From the NCBI RefSeq assembly GCF_002116905.1, contig NZ_CP015118.1, positions 2,046,001-2,110,000 of the forward strand: a stretch of DNA of 64,000 nt, read 5' to 3'. Made by a program: the position numbers and the translations under genes. The notes beneath the pieces are model-generated. The model searched no databases. It saw nothing but the letters and a program-made list of their open reading frames with translations, and was not told the DNA's origin. Shown piece after piece: positions 56,465 through 64,000 of this stretch. The stretch is from Piscinibacter gummiphilus (GTDB lineage Bacteria; Pseudomonadota; Gammaproteobacteria; Burkholderiales; Burkholderiaceae_C). Position 1 is the first letter of the stretch; the number at the start of each line of letters is the position of its first letter.

Positions 56465-57958
56465 ATGGGTTTGTTGAGTCTCGCCATCTGGCTGCCGGTC
56501 CTCGCCGGCGTGCTGATCCTGGCCTTCGGCAGCGACCGCCAAGCGAGCGCGGTGCGCTGGTTCGCGCTGGTCGCTTCCATCGTGGCCTTCCTCGTCACGA
56601 TCCCGCTCTACACGGGCTTCGACACCACCACGGCGGCGATGCAGTTCGTCGAGAACTCCGCCAATCCGGACACGCAGTTCTGGATCGAGCGCTTCAAGAC
56701 GCACTACCACCTGGGCGTGGACGGCATCTCGGTGTGGTTCGTGCTGCTGACCGCCTTCATCACGATCATCGTCGTGATCGCCGCGTGGGAAGTCATCACC
56801 GACCGCGTGCACCAGTACATGGGCGCGTTCCTGATCCTGTCCGGCCTGATGATCGGCGTGTTCTCCGCGCTCGACGGCCTGCTGTTCTACGTGTTCTTCG
56901 AAGCCACGCTGATCCCGATGTACATCATCATCGGCGTCTGGGGCGGCCCGCGCCGGGTCTACGCGGCGTTCAAGTTCTTCCTCTACACGCTGGCCGGCTC
57001 GCTGCTGATGCTCGTCGCGCTGATCTACCTGTACTACAAGTCGGGCAGCAGCTTCGAGATCCTGACGTGGCACACGCTGCCGCTGTCGTTGCCGGCGCAG
57101 ACGCTGCTGTTCTTCGCGTTTTTCGCGGCCTTCGCGGTGAAAGTTCCGATGTGGCCGGTGCACACGTGGTTGCCGGACGCCCACGTCGAGGCCCCCACGG
57201 GCGGTTCGGTGGTGCTGGCGGCCATCATGCTGAAGCTCGGCGGCTACGGCTTCCTGCGGTTCTCGCTGCCCATCGCCCCCGATGCCAGCCACGAGTACGC
57301 CTGGTTCATCATCGCGCTGTCGCTGATCGCGGTGATCTACGTGGGCCTCGTCGCCCTGGTTCAGCAGGACATGAAGAAGCTCGTCGCGTACTCGTCGGTG
57401 GCGCACATGGGCTTCGTTACGCTCGGCTTCTTCCTGTTCAACGAGCTGGGCGTGTCCGGCGCGCTGGTGCAGATGATCTCCCACGGCTTCGTGTCGGGCG
57501 CCATGTTCCTGTGCATCGGCGTGCTCTATGACCGTGTGCATTCGCGCGAGATCGCCAGCTATGGCGGCGTGGTCAACACGATGCCCAAGTTCGCGGCCTT
57601 CGCGGTGTTCTTCGGCATGGCCAACTGCGGCCTGCCGGCCACCGCCGGTTTCGTGGGCGAGTGGATGGTGATCCTCGGCGCCGTGAAGGTGAACTTCTGG
57701 CTGGGCGCCCTGGCCGCCACCGCGCTGATCTTCGGCGCCGCCTACACGCTGTGGATGATCAAGCGCGTCTACTTCGGCGCCGTCACGAACGACGACGTCC
57801 GCGCGCTCACCGACATCAACAAGCGCGAGTTCCTGATGCTGGCCCTGCTGGCCATCGCCACGCTCTACATGGGCCTCTACCCGAAGCCCTTCACCGACGT
57901 GATGCACGTCAGCGTGAACGAACTCCTGCGCCACGTGGCCGTCTCGAAGTTGAACTGA
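56465..57958 (+). CDS. nuoM: NADH-quinone oxidoreductase subunit M
   Basis: The 497-residue antiporter-like subunit has FFEATLIPMYIIIGVWGG, the pump lysine in VKVPMWPVHTWLPDAHVEAP and SSVAHMGFVTLG. It is one of three homologous proton-pumping subunits. Confidence 0.96.
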   Translation: MGLLSLAIWLPVLAGVLILAFGSDRQASAVRWFALVASIVAFLVTIPLYTGFDTTTAAMQFVENSANPDTQFWIERFKTHYHLGVDGISVWFVLLTAFITIIVVIAAWEVITDRVHQYMGAFLILSGLMIGVFSALDGLLFYVFFEATLIPMYIIIGVWGGPRRVYAAFKFFLYTLAGSLLMLVALIYLYYKSGSSFEILTWHTLPLSLPAQTLLFFAFFAAFAVKVPMWPVHTWLPDAHVEAPTGGSVVLAAIMLKLGGYGFLRFSLPIAPDASHEYAWFIIALSLIAVIYVGLVALVQQDMKKLVAYSSVAHMGFVTLGFFLFNELGVSGALVQMISHGFVSGAMFLCIGVLYDRVHSREIASYGGVVNTMPKFAAFAVFFGMANCGLPATAGFVGEWMVILGAVKVNFWLGALAATALIFGAAYTLWMIKRVYFGAVTNDDVRALTDINKREFLMLALLAIATLYMGLYPKPFTDVMHVSVNELLRHVAVSKLN

Positions 57959-57979
57959 TCAGGCCTCGGGAACGAAACA

Positions 57980-59452
57980 ATGAACGACATGAACTGGTTG
58001 GCGATCTACCCCGAGCTCGTGCTGCTCGCCATGGCCCTCGTGGTGTCCATGGTGGACCTGTGGGCCAAGACCCGTGGCCCCGCGTACTGGCTGACGCAGC
58101 TGACGCTCGCGGTCGTCGCGGCGATGCACTTCGCCTACATCGACACCCCGGCCATCTACGCCATGCAGGACATGGTGGTGAGCGACTCGCTCGGCCACCT
58201 GCTGGGCTTCTTCGCGGCGCTGGCCGTGATGATCTCGCTCGTCTACGCCCGCCCGTACGCGGCCGAGCGCGAGATGCTCAAGGGCGAGCTCTTCAGCCTG
58301 AGCCTGTTCTCGCTGCTGGGCATCTCGGTGATGCTGTCGGCGAACAACTTCCTCGTGATGTACCTCGGCCTCGAGCTGATGTCGCTCTCGCTGTACGCGC
58401 TCACCGCGCTGCGCCGTGACCACGCCCCGGCCACCGAGGCGGCGATGAAGTACTTCGTGCTGGGCGCGCTCGCCAGCGGCTTCCTGCTGTACGGCCTGTC
58501 GATGATGTACGGCGCCACGGGTTCGCTCGAGATCCCGCGCGTGTTCGAGGCCATCTCCACCGGCCAGATCAACCAGGCGGTGCTGGCCCTCGGCCTCGTG
58601 TTCGTCGTGTCCGGCGTGGCCTTCAAACTGGGCGCGGTGCCGTTCCACATGTGGGTGCCCGACGTGTACCACGGCGCCCCGACGGCCGTCACGCTGCTGA
58701 TCGCCGGCGCCCCGAAGCTCGCCGCGTTCGCGATGACCTTCCGCCTGCTGGTCGAAGGCCTGCTGGGCCTGGCCAACGACTGGCAGCAGATGATCGTGCT
58801 GCTGTCGGTGGGCTCGATGTTCATCGGCAACGTGGTCGCCATCGCGCAGAGCAACCTCAAGCGCATGCTGGCGTACTCCACCATCAGCAACATCGGCTTC
58901 GTGCTGCTCGGCTTCGCGCCCACGGTGGTGGCGGGCAACACGCTGTCGGCCGCCAACGGCTACGGCTCGGCGCTGTTCTACATCGCCACCTACGTGTTCA
59001 CCACGCTCGGCACCTTCGGCATCATCCTGCTGCTGTCGCGCCAGGGCTTCGAGGCCGACCAGATCGACGACTTCAAGGGCCTGGCCAAGCGCAGCCCCTT
59101 CTACGCCGGCGTGATGGCGATCTTCATGTTCTCGCTCGCGGGCATTCCGCCCACCGTGGGCTTCTTCGCGAAGCTGTCGGTGCTGCAGGCCATCATCACC
59201 ACGAACCAGACCTCGTACATCGTGCTGGCCATCATCGCGGTGGTGCTGTCGCTGGTCGGCGCGTACTACTACCTGCGCCTCGTCAAGGTCATGTACTTCG
59301 ACGAGCCGACGGACACGGCGCCGATCTCGGCCGGCTTCGACGTGCGCGCCGTGCTGGCCCTCAACGGCTTCGCCGCGCTGCTGTTCGGCATCGTGCCGGG
59401 CGGGCTGATGGAGCTGTGCTCGGCCGCCGTGCTGAACGCGCTGAAGAGCTGA
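57980..59452 (+). CDS. nuoN: NADH-quinone oxidoreductase subunit N
   Basis: The 490-residue antiporter-like subunit has YLGLELMSLSLYALTALRR, FKLGAVPFHMWVPDVYHGAP and LAYSTISNIGFVLLG. It completes complex I. DUF2818 follows after 22 bases in the same direction. Confidence 0.96.
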   Translation: MNDMNWLAIYPELVLLAMALVVSMVDLWAKTRGPAYWLTQLTLAVVAAMHFAYIDTPAIYAMQDMVVSDSLGHLLGFFAALAVMISLVYARPYAAEREMLKGELFSLSLFSLLGISVMLSANNFLVMYLGLELMSLSLYALTALRRDHAPATEAAMKYFVLGALASGFLLYGLSMMYGATGSLEIPRVFEAISTGQINQAVLALGLVFVVSGVAFKLGAVPFHMWVPDVYHGAPTAVTLLIAGAPKLAAFAMTFRLLVEGLLGLANDWQQMIVLLSVGSMFIGNVVAIAQSNLKRMLAYSTISNIGFVLLGFAPTVVAGNTLSAANGYGSALFYIATYVFTTLGTFGIILLLSRQGFEADQIDDFKGLAKRSPFYAGVMAIFMFSLAGIPPTVGFFAKLSVLQAIITTNQTSYIVLAIIAVVLSLVGAYYYLRLVKVMYFDEPTDTAPISAGFDVRAVLALNGFAALLFGIVPGGLMELCSAAVLNALKS

Positions 59453-59474
59453 CCGCCGGGCCGCGGGGGCGACC

Positions 59475-59774
59475 ATGAGCGCGACCGCGGCCGTCTGGCT
59501 CGTCCTCGTGTTCGCCCTCGTCACGGCGAACCTGCCGTTCGTCAACGAGCGGCTCGCCGTGGTGGGGCCCCGCGCCGCCGGGCGCAAGCACTGGCTCGTG
59601 CGCCTCGCCGAACTCGCCGCGGGATGCGGCCTCACCATCGGCCTCGGGCGTTTCCTCGAGGCCACGCACGGACAGGCGGCTCCCCAGGGCTGGGAGTTCT
59701 ACGCCGCCGTCTTCTTCCTCTTCCTGACGCTGGCGTTCCCCGGGTTCGTCTGGCGCTACCTGCAACGCCACTGA
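59475..59774 (+). CDS. DUF2818 family small membrane protein
   Basis: The 99-residue protein has about three hydrophobic segments, with FALVTANLPFVNERL near the start and a C-terminal FLTLAFPGFVWRYLQRH. Its function is unknown. Burkholderiales keep this gene directly after nuoN, so a role in complex I assembly or stability is a reasonable guess, no more. Confidence 0.85.
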   Translation: MSATAAVWLVLVFALVTANLPFVNERLAVVGPRAAGRKHWLVRLAELAAGCGLTIGLGRFLEATHGQAAPQGWEFYAAVFFLFLTLAFPGFVWRYLQRH

Positions 59775-59790
59775 ACGGAACACGCCCGCC

Positions 59791-60390
59791 ATGCGCCACG
59801 ATCCCTCGAACCTCGACGACGACGCGCACCTGGTGGAGCACCTCGTCCGCTCGGAACAGGTGTACCGCGGCAACTTCCTCGACGTTCGCCGCGACGAGGT
59901 GCGTCTGCCCGACGGCGCCCGCGCGAGCCGCGAGTGGATCGTGCATCCCGGCGCGGTGATGATCGTGCCGCTGCTCGACGACGGCAGTGTCGTGGTCGAA
60001 CGGCAGTTCCGCTATCCCGTCGGCCGCGTGATGATCGAGTTCCCCGCCGGCAAGATCGACCCCGGCGAGGCGCCGCTCGCCTGCGCCATCCGCGAGCTGG
60101 CCGAGGAGACGGGCTACCGCGCCACCGAATGGGCGCGCGCGGGCATCCTGCACAACGCCATCGCGTACTCCAACGAAGGCATCGAGGTGTGGTTCGCCCG
60201 TGGCCTGGTGGAAGGCGAGAAGCGCCTGGACGATGGCGAGTTCCTGGAGGTGGGCGCGAGTTCGGTCGACGCGCTGCTGCAGAAGTCCGCGTCGGGCGAA
60301 CTCACCGATGCCAAGACGCTGATCGGGCTGTTGTGGTTGCAGAATTGGCAGTCCGGCCGTTGGGAATTGCCCTGGCAGCGCATCGGCTGA
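59791..60390 (+). CDS. NUDIX hydrolase, ADP-ribose pyrophosphatase type
   Basis: The 199-residue protein has a Nudix box GKIDPGEAPLACAIRELAEE plus TGY (about 88-110) preceded by the ADP-ribose-type strand VVERQFRYPVGRVMIEFPAG. It probably splits ADP-ribose or related sugar nucleotides. It lies 16 bases after DUF2818 and ahead of DUF1178. Confidence 0.88.
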   Translation: MRHDPSNLDDDAHLVEHLVRSEQVYRGNFLDVRRDEVRLPDGARASREWIVHPGAVMIVPLLDDGSVVVERQFRYPVGRVMIEFPAGKIDPGEAPLACAIRELAEETGYRATEWARAGILHNAIAYSNEGIEVWFARGLVEGEKRLDDGEFLEVGASSVDALLQKSASGELTDAKTLIGLLWLQNWQSGRWELPWQRIG

Positions 60391-60413
60391 ACGCCTGTGC
60401 GGATAATGGGCCC

Positions 60414-60869
60414 ATGAAAGTCCTCAACCTGCGCTGCGCCCACGACCACACCTTCGAAGGGTGGTTCGGTTCGGAAGGCGATTTCCAGTCCCAGCTGGAA
60501 CGCGGGTTGGTCGAGTGCCCGCTGTGTGGCGACCGCGAGGTCGCCAAGCTGCCCAGCGCGCCGCGCATCAGCATGTCGCGCAGCCGCGACCTCGCCGAAC
60601 CCTCGGGCCACGACGGCGCGAAGCCGGTGTCCCCCGAGGCGCTGACGATGCAGAACCTCTGGATGCGTGCGGTGCAGCACGTGCTGGCGCACACCGACGA
60701 CGTGGGCGAGCGCTTCGCCGAAGAGGCGCGCCGCATCCACTACGGCGAAACCGAGGAGCGGGCCATCCGCGGCCGTGCCACGCCGGAGGATCGCCAGGCC
60801 CTCCAGGAAGAAGGCATCGACGTCGTGTCGATCGCCTTGCCCGAAACCCCGAGCGGTCCACTGCAGTAA
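60414..60869 (+). CDS. DUF1178 family protein
   Basis: The 151-residue protein has an N-terminal zinc-ribbon-like part (LRCAHDHTFEGWFGS, then VECPLCGDREVAKLPSAPRI) and a helical C-terminus ending GIDVVSIALP, the family pattern. Its function is unknown. It ends the co-directional run that begins at nuoA. Confidence 0.88.
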   Translation: MKVLNLRCAHDHTFEGWFGSEGDFQSQLERGLVECPLCGDREVAKLPSAPRISMSRSRDLAEPSGHDGAKPVSPEALTMQNLWMRAVQHVLAHTDDVGERFAEEARRIHYGETEERAIRGRATPEDRQALQEEGIDVVSIALPETPSGPLQ

Positions 60870-60872
60870 CCA

Positions 60873-60905
60873 CGAACCAGGACGGCGCGAATGCCGCCCG
60901 GTTCG
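60873..60905. terminator. Hairpin between convergent DUF1178 and PEP-CTERM genes
   Basis: CGAACC (60873-60878) pairs with GGTTCG (60900-60905) with an inner CGGC/GCCG stem. No T-run follows on either strand, so it is a weak terminator candidate. Confidence 0.3.
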
Positions 60906-60916
60906 CGCTCAGGCCA

Positions 60917-61615
60917 TCAGGCCCGGGCCGCCTTGCGGCGCTTCGCCACCGCACCCACCACACCGAGGCCGGCCATCAGCAGGGCGAGCGACTCGGGTTC
61001 CGGCACCGGCGTCGTGACGGCCGTGTACTGCAGGCTCAGGAAGCCGCTGCCGTTGAACGGGAGCTGCCAGCCGTTGCCCGGGACGGTGCTGAGGTTGGCC
61101 TGGCCGATGCCGAAGCCGGTGGCGTCGACCGCCGTCTGCGTGCGCGACAGCTGGATGCCGGTGACGGCCGGGTCGCTGCTGGTCAGGTAGGCGACGTACT
61201 TGGTGCCGGCGTCGAGGCTGAGCGACAGGTTGTCGAACGCCAGCGTGGTGAAGCCACCGGCCGCGTCGTAGGTCTCCAGGGCGGTGGCCGTCGTCAGCAG
61301 CGGCGTGCCGATGAAGTTGAAAGCCTGGTTCTTCGCGTTCGTGTCGGGGTTCCACTGCGCGACGTTCAGCACGATCGACTGCGTCACGTTGCCGATGGCG
61401 TAGAAGCTGAAGGACGACAGCACCTCGGCGGCCGACAGCGAGAACACCTCGCCCACGGCGGGCGAATCGCCGCTCGGGTTGCCGGCGTTGCCGAAGTAGG
61501 CGAACGGCAGGCCGGTGTTCGCGCCGGACGGCACGTTGGTGTAGGTCGCGGCCGAGGCGCCGCCGGCGACGGCGAGCAGCAGTGCGGCGAGCACGTTCAA
61601 GCGAAGGGTGGTCAT
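60917..61615 (-). CDS. PEP-CTERM sorting domain protein
   Basis: The 232-residue protein has a signal peptide (MTTLRLNVLAALLLAVAGGA, cleavage near ASA) and a C-terminal PEP-CTERM tail: VPEPESLALLMAGLGVVGAV followed by basic AKRRKAARA. Such tails are cut by exosortase at the membrane and are linked to exopolysaccharide export. The middle is a low-cysteine, beta-rich domain of unknown role. No exosortase is in the window. AGGA lies nine bases before the start. Confidence 0.88.
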   Translation of the reverse strand: MTTLRLNVLAALLLAVAGGASAATYTNVPSGANTGLPFAYFGNAGNPSGDSPAVGEVFSLSAAEVLSSFSFYAIGNVTQSIVLNVAQWNPDTNAKNQAFNFIGTPLLTTATALETYDAAGGFTTLAFDNLSLSLDAGTKYVAYLTSSDPAVTGIQLSRTQTAVDATGFGIGQANLSTVPGNGWQLPFNGSGFLSLQYTAVTTPVPEPESLALLMAGLGVVGAVAKRRKAARA

Positions 61616-61832
61616 GGTGTCTGTTCCTGAAGGGGTCTTGAAGGGGCCGCAGCGCTCGTGTGGCGCGTCGCGGAATGAACAGTTCCAATGTGCGCCCGCC
61701 ACGTGACCCGGAGTCGACGCCGGGCGCCGGCGCCGATAGTCCGTTGGGATGTGCCACCTCCTGCCGATGATCGGTCGAGGCAAAAAAAGCGGCCCCTCGT
61801 GAACTGACCCCAAGAAGTTGGACCGTTGGAAG

Positions 61833-62942
61833 CTAGTGGGCCGAGGCCTGGGTCCGGTACCGCTCCAGCCAGTGCGCATACGGCGCCGGCAGCACCCACG
61901 AAGGACGCGGCACGCCGAGCGCCTTCGCCGTGGCGTACGGGTAGTGCGGGTCCGCGAGGTGGGCCCGGCCGATCATCACCAGGTCCATCTGCCCCTTGGC
62001 GACGAACGCTTCCGCCGACTGCGGCTTGTCGAGCCCCCACGAGGCGGCCACGGGCAGCTCGGCTTCGCGGCGCACCCGCTCGGCGACCGGGGCCAGGAAC
62101 GACGTCCCCCAGGGGATCGACGTGCCGGGGATCGTGAAGCCCACGCTGACGTTGAGCAGGTCGAGGCCGCCGCGGCGGAACGCGCTCGCGAGGCCAATCG
62201 AGTCGCGCAGGGTCTCGTCGTCGCGGCCGTCGTACTCGATCACGCCGAAGCGCGCGGTGAGGGGCAGGCGTTCCGGCCACACGGCGCGCACCGCGGCCAG
62301 GGTCTCGAGCAGGAAGCGGCTGCGGCCGGCGACGTTGCCGCCATAGGCGTCGGTGCGCTGGTTGGAATGGGCGGAGAAGAAGCTCTGCGCCAGGTAGCCG
62401 TGGGCGAAGTGCAGCTCGAGCCACTCGAAGCCCGCGTCGCGGGCGCGGCGTGCGGCCGCTGCGAAGTCGGCGCGCACGCGCTCGATGTCGGCCACGGTCA
62501 TCGCCCTCGGCACGCGGGGCAGGTTCTCGCCGTAGGCGATGGCCGATGGCGCGATCGTCTCCCAGGCCCGCGGATCCTCCGCGGGAATGTGGTCGTCGCC
62601 TTCCCAGGGGCGCTGCGCGCTCGCCTTGCGTCCGGCGTGGGCGATCTGGATGCCGGGCACGGCGCCGGCGGCCTTGATCGCGGCGGCGATGCGGGCGAGG
62701 CCTTCGATCTGCGAGTCGTCCCACAGGCCCGTGCAGGCCGGCGTGATGCGCCCTTCGGGCGAGACCGCCGTGGCCTCGACGATCACGAGGCCGGCGCCGC
62801 CGCGGGCGAGGGAGGTGTAGTGCGCGAGGTGCCAGTCGGTGACGTGGCCGTCGACCGCGCTGTACTGGCACATCGGCGGGATCGCGATGCGGTTGCGCAG
62901 CGTGACGTCCTTGAGCTGGAACGGGGAGAACAGCGCGCTCAT
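61833..62942 (-). CDS. NADH:flavin oxidoreductase, old yellow enzyme (YqjM/XenA class)
   Basis: The 369-residue FMN barrel has IPPMCQYSAVDGHVTDWHL with Cys25, which tunes FMN in the YqjM/XenA class, and the substrate-binding LHFAHGYLAQSFFS. It reduces activated C=C bonds, such as enones, and possibly nitro compounds or quinones. It is divergent from a LysR regulator that probably controls it. Confidence 0.92.
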   Translation of the reverse strand: MSALFSPFQLKDVTLRNRIAIPPMCQYSAVDGHVTDWHLAHYTSLARGGAGLVIVEATAVSPEGRITPACTGLWDDSQIEGLARIAAAIKAAGAVPGIQIAHAGRKASAQRPWEGDDHIPAEDPRAWETIAPSAIAYGENLPRVPRAMTVADIERVRADFAAAARRARDAGFEWLELHFAHGYLAQSFFSAHSNQRTDAYGGNVAGRSRFLLETLAAVRAVWPERLPLTARFGVIEYDGRDDETLRDSIGLASAFRRGGLDLLNVSVGFTIPGTSIPWGTSFLAPVAERVRREAELPVAASWGLDKPQSAEAFVAKGQMDLVMIGRAHLADPHYPYATAKALGVPRPSWVLPAPYAHWLERYRTQASAH

Positions 62943-63042
62943 CGCGTGGCCTCCGCGGGCGGGAAGAGGGTGTTGTGCATGGGTGATGTGGAGAAAAAGG
63001 TCGGGTGCCCGGATGGACCTTCTCCAGGGTGGGGGCTATGCT

Positions 63043-63071
63043 GGAATAACCCAAATCAGGAATTCTTATCC
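63043..63071. promoter_or_regulatory. Candidate LysR operator
   Basis: GGAATAA (63043-63049) and TTATCC (63066-63071) form an imperfect inverted repeat in the divergent region between the oxidoreductase and lysR genes, just before the regulator's start. This is the usual site for LysR autoregulation and target control. The match is short. Confidence 0.35.
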
Positions 63072-63079
63072 CGGACATC

Positions 63080-63991
63080 GTGGCAGCCGATATCAGAACC
63101 ACCGACCTCAACCTGCTGAAGACCCTCGATGCCCTGCTCGACGAACGCAGCGTGACCCGTGCCGCCGAGCGCCTGAGGCTCACTCAGCCGGCGGTCAGCG
63201 GCATGCTGACCCGCCTGCGCGAAACGTTCGGCGACCCGCTCTTCGTGCGTTCGCAGCGCGGCATCGTGCCCACGCTGCGGGCGCTCGAGCTCGCCGGCCC
63301 CGTCAAGCAACTGCTGCAGGACGCCGAAACCCTGCTGCGTCCCAGCGCCTTCGTGCCGGCCGATGCGCGCATGACCTTGACGATCGCGTCGACCGACTAC
63401 GCGATGCAGGCCGTGCTGGTGCCGTTCCTCGCGGCGCTTCGCCGCCAGGCGTCCGGCATCCGCGTGGCGGTGCTGCCCGTCGACGACGCGCGGCTTCCGG
63501 TGCAGATGGAACGCGGCGAGATCGACCTCTCGCTCATCGCCCCCGATGACACACCCGACGCGCTGCATTCGCGGCGTCTGTTCGACGAACGCTACGTGTG
63601 CGTGATGCGCGAGGACCACCCGGCCGCCAGCGAGCCGCTGACGCTCGACCGCTTCTGCGCGCTGGACCACGCGCTCGTCTCGTACACGGGCGGGGCCTTC
63701 CGGGGGGTGACCGACGATGCGCTCGCCGCGATGGGCCGCGAGCGGCGCGTGACGCTGTCGGTCAAGAGTTTCCTCCTGCTGCCCGAGATCCTGCGGCACA
63801 GCGACCTGATCGCCGTGGTGCCGAGCCGGCTGGCCCGGCAGGCGAAGGGCCTGCACGTGGTGGCGCCGCCGGTGGAGGTGCCGGGCTTCACGAAGATCCT
63901 CGGCTGGCACGAACGCACGCACTACAACCCGGGTCACCGGTGGCTGCGCGACCTCATGGTCGAGACCTGCGGCGAACCTCCGGTGGATTGA
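63080..63991 (+). CDS. LysR family transcription regulator
   Basis: The 303-residue protein has an N-terminal winged helix (DLNLLKTLDALLDERSVTRA, AAERLRLTQPAVSGMLTRLR) and a C-terminal periplasmic-binding-like effector domain. It resembles the NodD/NahR/PcpR-type subgroup (FGDPLFVRSQRGIVPT). The start is a GTG at 63080 with GGA a few bases upstream. It is divergent from the old yellow enzyme gene, its probable target. The inducer is unknown. Confidence 0.9.
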   Translation: MAADIRTTDLNLLKTLDALLDERSVTRAAERLRLTQPAVSGMLTRLRETFGDPLFVRSQRGIVPTLRALELAGPVKQLLQDAETLLRPSAFVPADARMTLTIASTDYAMQAVLVPFLAALRRQASGIRVAVLPVDDARLPVQMERGEIDLSLIAPDDTPDALHSRRLFDERYVCVMREDHPAASEPLTLDRFCALDHALVSYTGGAFRGVTDDALAAMGRERRVTLSVKSFLLLPEILRHSDLIAVVPSRLARQAKGLHVVAPPVEVPGFTKILGWHERTHYNPGHRWLRDLMVETCGEPPVD

Positions 63992-64000
63992 GTCCGCCTC

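Overview
The window is about 64 kb of GC-rich chromosome from a betaproteobacterium of the order Burkholderiales, most likely the Rubrivivax/Leptothrix/Rhizobacter/Roseateles group. The evidence is gene order typical of the order: secG-tRNA-Leu-nuoA..N-DUF2818-NUDIX-DUF1178, zapA-6S RNA-EVE, and iscRSUA-hscBA-fdx. An intracellular PHB depolymerase of the Cys-nucleophile type and a PEP-CTERM protein fit the same group. It is mostly core genome. I saw no intact insertion sequence, prophage or CRISPR array.

Layout. 1-2.1 kb: the 3' part of a Ser/Thr kinase gene facing a NarK-type nitrate transporter. 2.5-5 kb: a PAS-GGDEF protein with a degenerate active site, an EVE protein, 6S RNA and zapA with a ZapB-like partner. 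4.9-17.9 kb: an adenosylcobalamin riboswitch with a terminator, then thirteen tightly packed genes for B12 uptake (btuB, btuF, btuC, btuD) and late B12 synthesis and salvage (cobU, cobB, cobO, cbiB, cobD, cobQ, cobT, cobS, cobC). 17.8-20.5 kb (minus): phaZ-rnfB-nth. 20.7-24.6 kb: an aromatic aminotransferase, uvrB and a low-molecular-weight phosphatase. 24.7-30.2 kb: the isc iron-sulfur operon with an IscR box and an internal terminator. 30.2-37.3 kb (minus): nasT, then a nitrate ABC transporter operon that runs on into a sensor kinase, a CheY-like regulator and CheX. 37.4-44.6 kb: a small wHTH-like gene, tsaD, hsp20, rpsO, pnp, a quinone oxidoreductase, tpiA and secG. 44.7-60.9 kb: tRNA-Leu, the full 14-gene complex I operon, DUF2818, NUDIX and DUF1178 genes. 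60.9-64 kb: a PEP-CTERM protein, an old yellow enzyme and a divergent LysR regulator.

The most interesting part is the nitrate region. In front of nrtA lie, in order, an NtrC-like palindrome, a sigma-54 -24/-12 element with consensus spacing, two hairpins with identical AACGGC loops (the twin-hairpin target of ANTAR antiterminators), and a terminator. The ANTAR protein NasT is encoded just upstream. The same operon appears to continue through nrtA, nrtB and nrtD into a membrane kinase whose sensor domain has a NarX/McpN-like P-box and whose cytoplasmic part is CheA-like (HPt plus HATPase), followed by a CheY and a CheX phosphatase. I infer a nitrate-sensing phosphorelay co-regulated with nitrate uptake. 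It has no CheW or separate chemoreceptor, and its output is unknown.

Other regulatory signals read from sequence are a palindrome carrying back-to-back heat-shock -35 elements between hsp20 and rpsO, a long hairpin in the pnp leader, and several intrinsic terminators.
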